NCBI GenBank assembly: GCA_016712465.1
Contig: JADJQZ010000001.1
Span: forward strand, 4,216,001 to 4,280,000
Length of the DNA: 64,000 nt
Origin: Candidatus Obscuribacter sp.
GTDB taxonomy: Bacteria > Cyanobacteriota > Vampirovibrionia > Obscuribacterales > Obscuribacteraceae
Direction of reading: 5' to 3'
Under the pieces are notes generated by a model. The model saw nothing but the letters and a program-made list of their open reading frames with translations. It made no database searches and was not told the origin of the DNA. Made by a program: the position numbers and the translations under genes. Positions 1 through 8,774 of this stretch are shown here, in pieces (the first letter of the stretch is position 1; every line of letters begins with the position of its first letter).

Positions 1-52
1 CTCGTTCGAATCGAGCCGAACCGACCAAACCTCATTTTGTTTTGAGATAAAA

Positions 53-475
53 TTGAAAGGAACAAAAGCAATCGAAAATATTCAATCAATTAGAATCAAA
101 GCAGGCAAAGATCATATGCGCACTCTGCAAGCAACCGGCGGCAGAATTGAAATTGATGATTCAGAACCAAGTTATTGCCAGTGCTTTCTGATCACAAGCG
201 GATCAGACAAGTATCTACTTGGCTGGCAACCGCTATACTACCTGAAAGAAAAGCTGATGCGGGCTCTGAAAGAAGAGCCCGCAGATCCTGCACAACTTCT
301 ATTTGCAGGCGCTTTCGAGCCGCTTCGTTTTACCCTGTACCTAACGAGGCAAGGGGATACAAGACGAATTCTCGTTCAGGATGATCACTTACATGCCTGC
401 GGCGACGGAATACTTCATATCCTGGAGCTATCGCAAGAAGACGTAGACTCATGGGTCTTGACGCTGCATCGCTAG
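53..475 (+). CDS. hypothetical protein, 140 aa
   Basis: I do not recognise this protein. It is a soluble, mixed alpha/beta sequence with no signal peptide or membrane segment and no catalytic motif that I can name. It opens with TTG at 53. An ATG at 116 (residue 22) is an alternative start and would leave 119 residues beginning MRTLQATGG. It ends in TAG, 7 bases before the stop codon of the convergent TPR gene. The upstream region is mostly outside the window, so neither an operon partner nor a promoter can be judged. The reading frame is full length for a small protein and is not a shadow of another gene. Confidence 0.6.
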   Translation: MKGTKAIENIQSIRIKAGKDHMRTLQATGGRIEIDDSEPSYCQCFLITSGSDKYLLGWQPLYYLKEKLMRALKEEPADPAQLLFAGAFEPLRFTLYLTRQGDTRRILVQDDHLHACGDGILHILELSQEDVDSWVLTLHR

Positions 476-482
476 AGCAATT

Positions 483-1310
483 TCACTGCTTATCGAGTTT
501 ATCCCGAATCACCTTGACTCGCTCAGCCAACTCAGTTGCTTCTGCATCCCTACCCGCAAGCTTCAAAAGGGCCGTATAATTCTCGAGCAGAATGGCGACC
601 TCAGGGTGGTCCGCGCCAAGCACCTTTTCATAAATCGTCAGGGACTTCTTGTATAGATCTTCTGCTTCCTTCAGTTTCCCCTGCTTCTTGTATACAACGG
701 CAAGATTGTTGTAATTCTTTGCCAGACTGACATTATCGGAGCCGAGGACCTTCTCTTCGATTGCCAGCGCCTCACCGTATAACTGCTCGGCCTCCGTAAA
801 CTTCTTCTGATCCGCATAAAGAGCGGCGATATTAGCCATGGTATTGGCCACGCTGGCATGTTCGGCACCAAAACATTTTTTCTGAATGGTGAGAGCCTGC
901 TGAAAGATTGGCTCTGCCTCAGTATATTTACCTTGAGCTTCGTAAACCAGAGCCAAGTTATTCATGGCCGTTGCCAGGTCTGGATGCTCGGCACCGCGCA
1001 CCTTCTCATAAATGGACAGAGCCCGCTTGTAGAGCGGTTCGGCCTCTACATACTTGCCCTGGGTTTCGCACACAAGAGCGAGATTATTAAGGGTGGTAGC
1101 CACCCTTACGTCTTCGGCGCCGAATTTCTCCGCCTTGGTCAGGGCTTCTGAAAAAGCCAGTTCCGCCACAGCGTATTTACCCTGCCGATAAGCCATAGAG
1201 CCAACCTCCAGGTCCTGAGACCAGGTGGTTTCTTGCGCACCACCGGGTGCGGCAAAAGCCAGAAATTGCAGGGCGCAGAGGGCAAGATGCTTAAATTTCA
1301 CGACACTCAT
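483..1310 (-). CDS. exported TPR protein, kinesin-light-chain type repeats
   Basis: This 275-residue protein begins with a Sec signal peptide (hydrophobic stretch about residues 8-22, cleavage likely after GGA). The rest is about five tandem 42-residue TPR units of the kinesin-light-chain type (TPR_12/TPR_10), recognisable by recurring NNLALVYxxQGKYxEAExLY and the GAEHPDxA link. Such solenoids act as protein-interaction scaffolds. The signal peptide places this one in the periplasm or outside. It has no attached catalytic domain. The start is ATG with a weak upstream ribosome site. It may be co-transcribed with the exported gene immediately upstream on the same strand (51-nt gap). The partner cannot be deduced. 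Confidence 0.88.
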   Translation of the reverse strand: MSVVKFKHLALCALQFLAFAAPGGAQETTWSQDLEVGSMAYRQGKYAVAELAFSEALTKAEKFGAEDVRVATTLNNLALVCETQGKYVEAEPLYKRALSIYEKVRGAEHPDLATAMNNLALVYEAQGKYTEAEPIFQQALTIQKKCFGAEHASVANTMANIAALYADQKKFTEAEQLYGEALAIEEKVLGSDNVSLAKNYNNLAVVYKKQGKLKEAEDLYKKSLTIYEKVLGADHPEVAILLENYTALLKLAGRDAEATELAERVKVIRDKLDKQ

Positions 1311-1361
1311 CTGTTAAGACAGGAACGGCTCAATTGTATCAAATGGGATTTACTTTCCAGG

Positions 1362-2441
1362 CTAGAACAATACGGCATCAGCGGGCATAACCCTCAGCTT
1401 CACCGGAGTCAAAAGAGCCACCTCCCCATTGTTCGAGTCATTCATTTCGCGGCTTGCTCTATATAGGTCTTTGCCGTCACAAAAATCCATGGCGCCATCC
1501 ATGACAACAATAAGATATGGCAACTTTACGGCTTCCACTCGATCGCGACCGCCGGCATTGAAGGAAATGAAATAATCAAAGTCGTTTCCAGCCGGTATTC
1601 TTACCAGATGGTTGCTTCTCGCTTCTCTGACGCCAGAGGCAAATATGGAGAGCAACTTCTGCCGCTCGACAGTGCTGAGTTCCTTTTGCAGGCGACGCAT
1701 CTCGGAAATCACCTGCCGCCTGGGAAGTTCGGAATCGGCCCACTGATTTGGATAGAAAACCTGGTAGCGGTCGCCGGCCAAAAAGCCAATTGGCCGCTTC
1801 AATAAATTTTCAATGCGCACGTGTACAAAGAAATCCTTACTGCCTTCCTTCCGGTAAAGGGCACGCTCCACTACCACTGTGGCACAGGGGCAACGGGCTA
1901 CCTCTTTCCACTGCCCGCTCAAGGGCGCCACCCGAAACTTAATCTGCACCGGCTCAAAACCGGGACCTCGCCAGAGCAGGGTGTGCTCACCAGCCTTACG
2001 GAAGCAGTAACCGATGGCATAGCTGAAATCGATGGTATCTCCCGCAGGCAGACTGGAAAAACGGGCATCACGCGGTCCGTTCCCAAAGAGTTGGGCCGAT
2101 TGCTCGAAGGGCTTCCCGTCTATTACCAGCTCTGTTTGCGTCAAAACAGGATCGACGCTAACCTTGCCCGGGTTCTTCAGAGAAAACTTGACAAACATTT
2201 CAGGCACGGTTTCAACTGTGGGATCGCTCTGGGAGAGCCCTATTTTTGCAACCAGACCTTTGGCAGAAGGGCTGTTATCAGCTTGGTCTTTCACCTGCTT
2301 GGACATCGTCTCTAATCTCCCGGGGCTGCCGGAAACCATAGGCGGGCAAAATAAAAATGAGCCGATCAATAAGAGAGCAGCGCTGCATTTCAGGGCAAAG
2401 AGCGGCGTGGTTCCAGGTAGATGGTCAAACTTCTTCCTCAT
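1362..2441 (-). CDS. exported protein of unknown function, 359 aa
   Basis: The N-terminus is a clear signal peptide (charged RKK, hydrophobic core about residues 18-33, then a Ser/Gly/Pro cleavage region), so the protein is exported. After a short polar linker, residues about 60-175 look like a beta-sandwich: alternating hydrophobic strands with 'LKNPGKVSVDP' and 'ELVIDGKPF', as in immunoglobulin-like domains. The C-terminal half has beta-rich sequence and a helix containing MRRLQKELSTVERQKLL. No enzyme motif is visible. Start ATG at 2441 follows a G-rich run. I do not recognise the family. Confidence 0.7.
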   Translation of the reverse strand: MRKKFDHLPGTTPLFALKCSAALLLIGSFLFCPPMVSGSPGRLETMSKQVKDQADNSPSAKGLVAKIGLSQSDPTVETVPEMFVKFSLKNPGKVSVDPVLTQTELVIDGKPFEQSAQLFGNGPRDARFSSLPAGDTIDFSYAIGYCFRKAGEHTLLWRGPGFEPVQIKFRVAPLSGQWKEVARCPCATVVVERALYRKEGSKDFFVHVRIENLLKRPIGFLAGDRYQVFYPNQWADSELPRRQVISEMRRLQKELSTVERQKLLSIFASGVREARSNHLVRIPAGNDFDYFISFNAGGRDRVEAVKLPYLIVVMDGAMDFCDGKDLYRASREMNDSNNGEVALLTPVKLRVMPADAVLF

Positions 2442-2571
2442 GCCCCCATGATGTCAGATCCCCTCATGAAAGTCCCCGGTGAAAACCCTGACAGCTAACC
2501 GCCAGCCTGCTAATTTTCGCTGGCCGCTAAGCCTCCGGCAAATAGATTAAATCGGAGCATTCGATAACGCT

Positions 2572-2598
2572 TATAATAAGACAGGTTCGTCTTGGAGG
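2572..2598 (+). promoter_or_regulatory. -10 box and strong ribosome site of the caspase-like gene
   Basis: A perfect TATAAT lies at 2572-2577. No good -35 box is seen 16-18 bases upstream. A GGAGG at 2594-2598 ends 7 bases before the ATG at 2606, which fixes the start of the downstream gene. The predicted 5' leader would be only about 20 bases. Confidence 0.5.
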
Positions 2599-2605
2599 TA
2601 GGCTC

Positions 2606-4057
2606 ATGCCATCGACTACAATGCCGGTGTTGATAGAGAAAGCTAGAAGCCGAGTAAAGAAACCACACTGCCTTGAAGGCACTACCGCCTTTCTCTTTGC
2701 ATGCCTGCTTGCCCTCACGCCGGCAGCGGCTCAGACATCTAAACCGGAACCTACTCATTCGGACAAACCGATTCAGGACAAATGGGCCCTCATTGTCGGC
2801 ATCAGTAGTTTCAAAAACTCAAATATTCCCCGCCTCAATTATGCAGCCAAAGATGCAGCAGATTTCTACAATTTTCTCATCAAAGACGCCGGCTTTGCAC
2901 CCGACCATGTGCGCATACTCCTGGACGAGAAGGCTTCCCAGAGAAGAGTCATGTCCGAATTGGGCAGTAAGTTTCTGGCCCGCGTAGCCAAGCGGGACGA
3001 CCTTGTGGTGCTCTTCTTTTCCACCCATGGCAGCCCCGCCCAAATGGATTTGAGAGGTGACAACTACCTGGTGGCCCACGACTCTGATCCAGACGACCTG
3101 TTTGCATCGGGAATAGAAATGCAGAGGGTTTTAGATGCTACAAACAAGAGAGTCTTGACGGACCGCGTGCTGCTAATTCTAGACGCCTGTCATAGTGGTG
3201 CGCTCAAACCGGGAGCCAAGGGCATGAAACGCGCGGCCAATTTCGACGCCGAGGCCTTAGCCCAGGGGTCCGGACAGATGGTGATTTGTTCTTCCAGCAC
3301 CGATGAGCAGTCTTTTGAGTCAAGACGATACAAGAACGGAGTTTTCACAAAACATCTCATAGACAGCATGCATGGCGGCGGCAAACCGAAAGAGCTGGCC
3401 GCTGCCTTTTCCGAACTGAAAGAGAAGGTGAGCACGGAGGTACTGGAAGACAGACAGATGCGCCAGACCCCGGTACTCAACAGTCAGTGGGACGGCGGTG
3501 CCCTGGTCCTGGCAGCGGCTGCCGTCAATCCCCAACAACTGCCGGCCATTGTCAAAGAAGAACTTGAGCCGGACAGTTCGGAAACTCTCAAGCTTGCAGT
3601 TCAAAGTAAGAGCAGACAGTCACAGGAAGCTTCCTCAAGCTCACCAGAGAACTCTAGAGGGAATAGAGCAGTAACGGCAAATGGCTTTAGCACTACCAGC
3701 GATACTAGCGAAAAACTAGTGTTAAGTAGCGACTATTTCAAGGAAGAAGGCGACCCTAAGCAGCTACTAAGAGCATACAATGCCACCATTCGTGAAAATC
3801 CGCGCGAAGCCGAAATGTTCTACAAGAGGGCTTGCATCTACATACAGCTCAAGCAGTGGATTCCAGCCCATAATGATCTCGCCCATGCCCAGAGAGTAGA
3901 TCCCAATTCGGCACGCATTTATCTGGCCCTTGCTTATGTATTTCGCAAGATGAACGATCCCGTTTCGGCATCGAGAAGCATAGAGCAGGCACTATTCCTC
4001 AATCCCTCTTTACCGGCCGACAAGAAGTTGCCGGCTGCCATCGAATTTGGTGACTGA
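2606..4057 (+). CDS. caspase-like (C14) peptidase with C-terminal TPRs
   Basis: Residues about 55-290 form a caspase/metacaspase p20-like fold. DKWALIVGI opens strand 1, the catalytic histidine is His141 in FFSTHGSP, and the nucleophile is Cys195 in LLILDACHSGA. These are the hallmarks of bacterial orthocaspases, which cleave after basic residues in characterised members. An N-terminal hydrophobic segment (residues about 29-42, ending AAA) suggests export or membrane anchoring. A Ser/Thr-rich linker (about 310-370) leads to roughly three TPR units (about 380-470). The gene stands alone on the plus strand with its own TATAAT and strong GGAGG ribosome site. The substrate is unknown. The TPRs presumably recruit it or scaffold the enzyme. 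Confidence 0.9.
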   Translation: MPSTTMPVLIEKARSRVKKPHCLEGTTAFLFACLLALTPAAAQTSKPEPTHSDKPIQDKWALIVGISSFKNSNIPRLNYAAKDAADFYNFLIKDAGFAPDHVRILLDEKASQRRVMSELGSKFLARVAKRDDLVVLFFSTHGSPAQMDLRGDNYLVAHDSDPDDLFASGIEMQRVLDATNKRVLTDRVLLILDACHSGALKPGAKGMKRAANFDAEALAQGSGQMVICSSSTDEQSFESRRYKNGVFTKHLIDSMHGGGKPKELAAAFSELKEKVSTEVLEDRQMRQTPVLNSQWDGGALVLAAAAVNPQQLPAIVKEELEPDSSETLKLAVQSKSRQSQEASSSSPENSRGNRAVTANGFSTTSDTSEKLVLSSDYFKEEGDPKQLLRAYNATIRENPREAEMFYKRACIYIQLKQWIPAHNDLAHAQRVDPNSARIYLALAYVFRKMNDPVSASRSIEQALFLNPSLPADKKLPAAIEFGD

Positions 4058-4070
4058 GGCAGAGCTAAGT

Positions 4071-5816
4071 CTACTGTTTTGCTACAGCTACTGCACTGAT
4101 TCGCCCTTCCAGCGATTTTAACGGCTTCGGCATTGCACTATAGGTGAGATACCCGCCTGAGAGATTCTGCACAGTGAACCCTTTCTGCCTGAGCAGTCGA
4201 TAGGCGATATAGGAGCGCTGACCGCTCTGGCAATAAGTGACTATGCGCTTTGCTGCAGGAAGTTCGGCAAGGCGCGACCTCAGCTCAGGCAGCGGAATAT
4301 GCAGGCTGCCTTCTATATGCCCGCGATTGTATTCGGACCGGCTGCGTACATCAAGAAGGCACACACCTTCATCTAACAAACTCTGAACCTGATGCCAGTG
4401 TACCTGCTCAAGCTGTCCTTCCAATACATTGGTACCAGTCATTCCGACCAGGTTAATAGCATCTTTTGCCGAACCGAAGGGTGGAGCATAAGCCAGCTCC
4501 AATTCGGCCAGGTCGCGAATAGACATCCCGGCTTTTATAGCCGTAGCCAACACATCGATACGCTTGTCGACACCGTCTTTGCCGATTACCTGCGCACCAA
4601 GCAAGGCACCGGTACCTTTTTCAAACAAGACCTTAATATCCAGTCTTTCGGCACCGGGATAATAACCGGCATGCTGGCTGGGATGCACATAGACCACTTC
4701 ATAGGAAACGCTGCTTCCACGTAGCTGTGCCTCGTTCAAACCCACACAAGCAACTGTCAGATCAAACACCCGCAAAATAGCCGTACCAAGGGTACCGGCA
4801 TACCGCCGCTGCGCTCCAAAAATGTTATCGGCGACAATTCGCCCCTGCCGGTTGGCCGGACCCCCCAGGGCAATCAAGGTGTAGCTCTTGCTAATTGGAT
4901 TCTCCACTTCAATGGCATCACCAACTGCCCAGATGGAAGGTACGCTCGTTTTCAAATAGGCATCAACTTTGATGCCGCCGCGCTCTCCCAGGCTAATACC
5001 GGCCTTGCGGGCCAGGTCTACTTCCGGTCGGACTCCCAGTCCCAATATGACCAGATCGGCAGGGAAGTGTTGCGCACCAGCCTGCACATGGCAGCTCAGA
5101 GGCGGCGTCAAACCAGGCACCTGCTCAGGAGCCAGGAAGCCTTCGATACTCTTGCCTAATTCTACACGTACACCATGTTTCCGAAGCTCCTGGTGCACAA
5201 GAGCGGCAATCTCCGCATCAATTGGAGCTAAAACTTGATCTTTGCCGTCGATGAGTGTGACGTCCATGCCCCGCCTGGCATGCTGCTCGGCCATTTCCAG
5301 ACCGATGAAACCACCACCGGCGATGACGACCCGGCTGGGCTTATGCATATCCGTCCAGGCTTGAATAGCTTCAACATCTTCGATGCTCCTTAGCGAGAAC
5401 AAACCTTTTAAGTCAATGCCGGGCACCCTGGGGCGTATGGGAGCGGCGCCCACAGAAAGAATCAAATCATCATAACTTTCCCTGTGAAGTTCTCCGGTCT
5501 TCAGGTCTTGCACGGATACCAACTTGTTCGCCGCATCTATCTCAACCACCTCACTATTGACGCGAATATCAAGATTGAGTTTCTGCTTTAGCAGAGCCGG
5601 AGTTACGACCAGAAGATCTTCTTTTGACTCAATTTCACCGCCAAGAAAATAAGGCAGGCCACAGTTGGCATAGGACACATAGCCACTGCGCTCGAAGATA
5701 ATTATTTGAGAATCTTCAGAAATGCGTCTGGCTCGGGCAGCGGCACTCATACCACCAGCAACCCCGCCCACAATCACGATTTTCCGTGGTGCGCTACATC
5801 TAATATCAGTTTCCAT
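4071..5816 (-). CDS. CoA-disulfide reductase-like flavoprotein fused to rhodanese
   Basis: This 581-residue protein has an FAD-dependent disulfide reductase core: a GGVAGGMSAAARARR dinucleotide motif near residue 17, the single active-site Cys52 in SYANCGLPYFLGG typical of CoA-disulfide reductases, an NAD(P) site near residue 165, a TSVPSIWAVGD FAD motif, and YAPPFGSAKD near residue 450. A rhodanese domain follows with loop Cys529 in CQSGQRS. Family members (CoADR-RHD) reduce CoA persulfide or disulfide and polysulfide with NAD(P)H. It is the last gene of the sulfur operon, 72 nt after the MBL-rhodanese gene. Ribosome site AAGGA precedes the ATG. Confidence 0.93.
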   Translation of the reverse strand: METDIRCSAPRKIVIVGGVAGGMSAAARARRISEDSQIIIFERSGYVSYANCGLPYFLGGEIESKEDLLVVTPALLKQKLNLDIRVNSEVVEIDAANKLVSVQDLKTGELHRESYDDLILSVGAAPIRPRVPGIDLKGLFSLRSIEDVEAIQAWTDMHKPSRVVIAGGGFIGLEMAEQHARRGMDVTLIDGKDQVLAPIDAEIAALVHQELRKHGVRVELGKSIEGFLAPEQVPGLTPPLSCHVQAGAQHFPADLVILGLGVRPEVDLARKAGISLGERGGIKVDAYLKTSVPSIWAVGDAIEVENPISKSYTLIALGGPANRQGRIVADNIFGAQRRYAGTLGTAILRVFDLTVACVGLNEAQLRGSSVSYEVVYVHPSQHAGYYPGAERLDIKVLFEKGTGALLGAQVIGKDGVDKRIDVLATAIKAGMSIRDLAELELAYAPPFGSAKDAINLVGMTGTNVLEGQLEQVHWHQVQSLLDEGVCLLDVRSRSEYNRGHIEGSLHIPLPELRSRLAELPAAKRIVTYCQSGQRSYIAYRLLRQKGFTVQNLSGGYLTYSAMPKPLKSLEGRISAVAVAKQ

Positions 5817-5888
5817 AATTGCTTCCTTACTATAGTTCGGGTCGGCTTCCCGGAAATCCTATTTTTCCAGGCTCGCCCCTGAAGTTAC

Positions 5889-7286
5889 TCAGGCAGGCAC
5901 GCCCTGCTCCTCTTCTACTGGATAACCGGCACTCTTCCAGGCGGCCGTGCCGCCCTTAATATTCAGCAGGGGCTTCAAGCCTCGTCTTTCCAGAATGCCC
6001 TTGGCGATCGTGGAACGGTAGCCCGCCGCACAGATGACGGCAAGAGGCCAGCCGGAAGGAATCTTACTCAATTGCTCCGGTAGCTCAGCCAGGGGAATAT
6101 TCATAGCTCCCGGTACATGACCGGAGGCGAATTCGCCGCGCCGACGCACGTCTATTACAAGCAATTCGTTCTTTGCCTCCAACAGACGAAGCAGCTCATC
6201 CACGCCAATCAGACTGGAAGATGAGGCAGCATATCCGGCTTCAATCCAGGCATCCATGCCATTTTCCAGATAGCCGACCACACTTTCTATGCCAACCCTG
6301 GCCAAACGCAGCACCGCTTCCTCCACCTGGAATTTTGTGTTCGCCACAACAACTACGGCGGTACCAACTTCTACCAGAGTACCGGCCCAGGAAGCAAACT
6401 GACCGCCCAGTCCAATGTTGAGCGCCCCCTCAATGTGATTTGCACTGTACTCGGCGGCACTACGCACATCCAGTACCACCGCCCCTTTCTCCAGATACTG
6501 TAAGGTTTCAGGCGCAGACAGGGCCCGGGGCATAGCAAGTTCTTTCAACGGCACAGCTCCCAGTCTGTTCAGTTCAACATCTTTAGGGAAGTAGGCAGGC
6601 ACTTCAGGCTGATCGGCGGTGAGGACCTCCACAAAGGTCTCCTTGGACATGGGCTGGAGAGCATAATTAAACTTCTTCTGCTGCCCGATGCTGGAAGAAC
6701 GCTCATCGGAGAGTTGTTTACCGCAAAGAGAGCCGGCACCGTGGGCCGGATAAACCTCTACATCATCGGGTAGATTGAGCAGCTTTTCATGCAGGCTGTC
6801 GTACATCAAGGCGGCCATTTCTTCGGCACTATAACCTTTGCTGCCGACAAGATCAGGACGACCAACATCGCCAATAAAAAGCGTATCGCCTGAGAATAGT
6901 TTCTCCGGCTTACTGGAAGCTGTATCTTTCGCCAGAATGCAGATGCTTTCGGGAGTGTGCCCGGGAGTCTCCAGAACCGTCAGACACACCTCTCCAATTC
7001 GAAATATGTCGCCGTCATGAGCAGCTATATGAGGGAAAGCCGCACCGGCCTTGGCACCGAATACGATATCGGCCCCGGTGCGCTCGGATAATTCTTTGTG
7101 CCCACTGACAAAATCGGCATGCAAATGAGTCTCAAAAATATACTTAATCGCCAGCCCGGCTTTTTCTGCCGCCTCGATGTATTGATCGACATCCCTCTGA
7201 GGATCGATGACTGCAGCCTCGCCTTCGGAGCCAATCAAGTAAGAGCCATGGGCCAGGCATCCCAGGTAAAACTGTTGAAAATACAT
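5889..7286 (-). CDS. persulfide dioxygenase-like MBL hydrolase with two rhodanese domains
   Basis: Residues 1-250 are a metallo-beta-lactamase fold of the ETHE1/CstB kind, with HLHADFVSGH (His54, His56, Asp58) and later metal ligands in ETPGHTPES and GDTLFIGDVGRPD. Two rhodanese domains follow. The first (about 265-350) has lost its cysteine: the active loop reads VVANTKFQ. The second (about 365-455) keeps Cys419 in CAAGYRS. Known fusions oxidise persulfide sulfur to sulfite or thiosulfate using non-haem iron and O2. An inactive first rhodanese domain is common in this architecture. Start ATG follows GGAGG. The gene begins 15 nt after the exporter gene. It acts in the cytoplasm. Confidence 0.93.
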   Translation of the reverse strand: MYFQQFYLGCLAHGSYLIGSEGEAAVIDPQRDVDQYIEAAEKAGLAIKYIFETHLHADFVSGHKELSERTGADIVFGAKAGAAFPHIAAHDGDIFRIGEVCLTVLETPGHTPESICILAKDTASSKPEKLFSGDTLFIGDVGRPDLVGSKGYSAEEMAALMYDSLHEKLLNLPDDVEVYPAHGAGSLCGKQLSDERSSSIGQQKKFNYALQPMSKETFVEVLTADQPEVPAYFPKDVELNRLGAVPLKELAMPRALSAPETLQYLEKGAVVLDVRSAAEYSANHIEGALNIGLGGQFASWAGTLVEVGTAVVVVANTKFQVEEAVLRLARVGIESVVGYLENGMDAWIEAGYAASSSSLIGVDELLRLLEAKNELLVIDVRRRGEFASGHVPGAMNIPLAELPEQLSKIPSGWPLAVICAAGYRSTIAKGILERRGLKPLLNIKGGTAAWKSAGYPVEEEQGVPA

Positions 7287-7301
7287 ATGCGCCTCCAGAG
7301 T

Positions 7302-8042
7302 TTAGTGCACTTCCTTAAAGAGCATCCAGCCGGATAAGAGAAGTAATGAAATAGCAAAACTGACTTTAAGTTTTTCCTGAGCAATCCGATGAGCCAGACG
7401 GCCGGCGATTGGTGCTGCGGCCAGGGTACCCAGGGCAAAGGGTAAGATGGAAGAATCAAGATGCAGACGAGAGGCATAAGAAATTGCTCCAACAGAACTA
7501 CTGATAGCGATAATCAGAAGCGATGTGCCGATGGCCTCACGCATGGGAAGACCCAGTAACAAATTGAGAACAGGCACTATGATGAAGCCGCCGCCAACAC
7601 CTAGAAGCCCTGTCAGAACTCCGGCAAAAGCACCGGCAGCCAATACTAGAGGCAACGCGGCTCTGCGGGGAACCTGCGCATCTTCAGCCGGCCGACGCTT
7701 CCTGAGCATCAGCACCGCCACAAGAGCCATCAACACAGCGAACATGATGAGCTGTATAGAATCAGATAAAAACTGAGCCAGCCTGGCACCGGCAAAACTG
7801 CCAATACCACCGGCGGCACCAAATGCTAGAGCCGTAGGTATCAAAACCGCCTTGTGGCGAAAATGACTGAAGGCGGCAAACAGACTGGCCAGACCAACAA
7901 TGAGAAGACTGGTGGCGATGGCCGCCTTCGGTTCAAGACCCAACACATAAACCAGTACGGGAACCGCAAGAATGCTGCCGCCTCCGCCCAGCAGTCCGAG
8001 CAGGCACCCGGTAGCCAGTCCAATTGCAAAAGCCGTAAACAT
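7302..8042 (-). CDS. TauE/SafE family sulfite or sulfonate exporter
   Basis: This 246-residue integral membrane protein has about eight hydrophobic segments arranged as two homologous halves, each starting with a glycine-rich helix (GLLGGGGSILAVPVLVYVLG and GLLGVGGGFIIVPVL). This pseudo-duplication is the hallmark of the TauE/SafE (DUF81) family. Members move sulfite, sulfoacetate or similar anions across the inner membrane. Placed between a rhodanese gene and a persulfide-dioxygenase gene, its likely cargo here is sulfite or thiosulfate made by the dioxygenase. That is an inference from context. It lies 21 nt downstream of the rhodanese-DUF2892 gene. Confidence 0.92.
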   Translation of the reverse strand: MFTAFAIGLATGCLLGLLGGGGSILAVPVLVYVLGLEPKAAIATSLLIVGLASLFAAFSHFRHKAVLIPTALAFGAAGGIGSFAGARLAQFLSDSIQLIMFAVLMALVAVLMLRKRRPAEDAQVPRRAALPLVLAAGAFAGVLTGLLGVGGGFIIVPVLNLLLGLPMREAIGTSLLIIAISSSVGAISYASRLHLDSSILPFALGTLAAAPIAGRLAHRIAQEKLKVSFAISLLLLSGWMLFKEVH

Positions 8043-8063
8043 CCACCGAAGTCCTCGCAGACG

Positions 8064-8636
8064 CTAGTTACAACAACCGCTCTTTTTGCACTGGCTTGCG
8101 GAAACAGGTGCTTCCAGCTTATTCCAGGGTGCCTTGGAGAGCAAAATACCAAGAGCACAGGTGCCGGAAAGCCCCGCAAAAGTCAGACCAGCCCCGAAAA
8201 AGCCAGGAAGAATAAGAAAGAGTGGATTGACGAAGGCACCAAGAAGCACACCACTGAGCACGCCCGTACCCACCACCAACTGAATCTGCCTTTCGATGGA
8301 CAACCGCTTGCGACCCTCTATGACAGGCATTCCGGCCTGGCGCCAGGCAAGCATACCGCCTGCCAGAATCTTCGGCTGGAAGGCCCGCCCCATAAGCGCA
8401 TACGCCCCCCTTTCAGCGCGTTTGCCGCTGCGACAAACCACAAGCAATTGCCCCTTTCTGGGCACTTCTTCTATACGCGCCTCAAGAGTATCGAGAGGTA
8501 TATTGATAGCACCATCAATATGCTCACATTCAAATTCAATAGGGCTGCGCACATCTACTATCACCAGATCTTTCAATCCTGCCGCCTCTTTTGCGGCAAG
8601 TTGCGGACAGACTGCGGCATTTGCTGTTTCAGACAT
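8064..8636 (-). CDS. rhodanese with DUF2892 membrane domain (YgaP-like)
   Basis: Residues about 10-100 are a rhodanese domain with catalytic Cys68 in the loop CRSGKRAE. Residues about 115-175 hold two transmembrane helices of the DUF2892 type, and the protein ends in two adjacent cysteines. YgaP-like proteins carry sulfane sulfur on the cysteine at the inner membrane face. I chose ATG at 8636 because GAGGAA sits six bases upstream. A GTG two codons earlier overlaps that ribosome site. It is the first gene of the four-gene sulfur operon and is divergent from the ArsR-type regulator, whose control region carries two dyads. Confidence 0.9.
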   Translation of the reverse strand: MSETANAAVCPQLAAKEAAGLKDLVIVDVRSPIEFECEHIDGAINIPLDTLEARIEEVPRKGQLLVVCRSGKRAERGAYALMGRAFQPKILAGGMLAWRQAGMPVIEGRKRLSIERQIQLVVGTGVLSGVLLGAFVNPLFLILPGFFGAGLTFAGLSGTCALGILLSKAPWNKLEAPVSASQCKKSGCCN

Positions 8637-8674
8637 CTTCACTTCCTCGATCGGTACACTTTTACTATATCACC

Positions 8675-8710
8675 GATTGGTTATATACTCAATCATCCAT
8701 TTGGCTGATT
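8675..8710. promoter_or_regulatory. two overlapping imperfect palindromes, likely ArsR-type operator
   Basis: Between the divergent sulfur operon and the regulator gene lie two 20-bp dyads that share four bases. Site 1 (8675-8694) is GATTG-N10-CAATC around an AT-rich TATATA centre, with 16 of 20 positions symmetric. Site 2 (8691-8710) is AATCA-N10-TGATT, also 16 of 20 symmetric, with inner CCA/TGG. The position suits repression of both directions by the adjacent ArsR-family protein. Binding is inferred. Confidence 0.55.
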
Positions 8711-8774
8711 GCACAAATAGGACTCTAGTTGTAGACTGAAACCAAAGGCTCCGCAGGAATTCACAGGTGCAGTC

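Noticed and set aside
7854..8708. 284-codon plus-strand frame across the TauE and rhodanese genes
   Set aside because: It is antisense to two well-supported genes and has low-complexity Lys/Thr/Ser composition.
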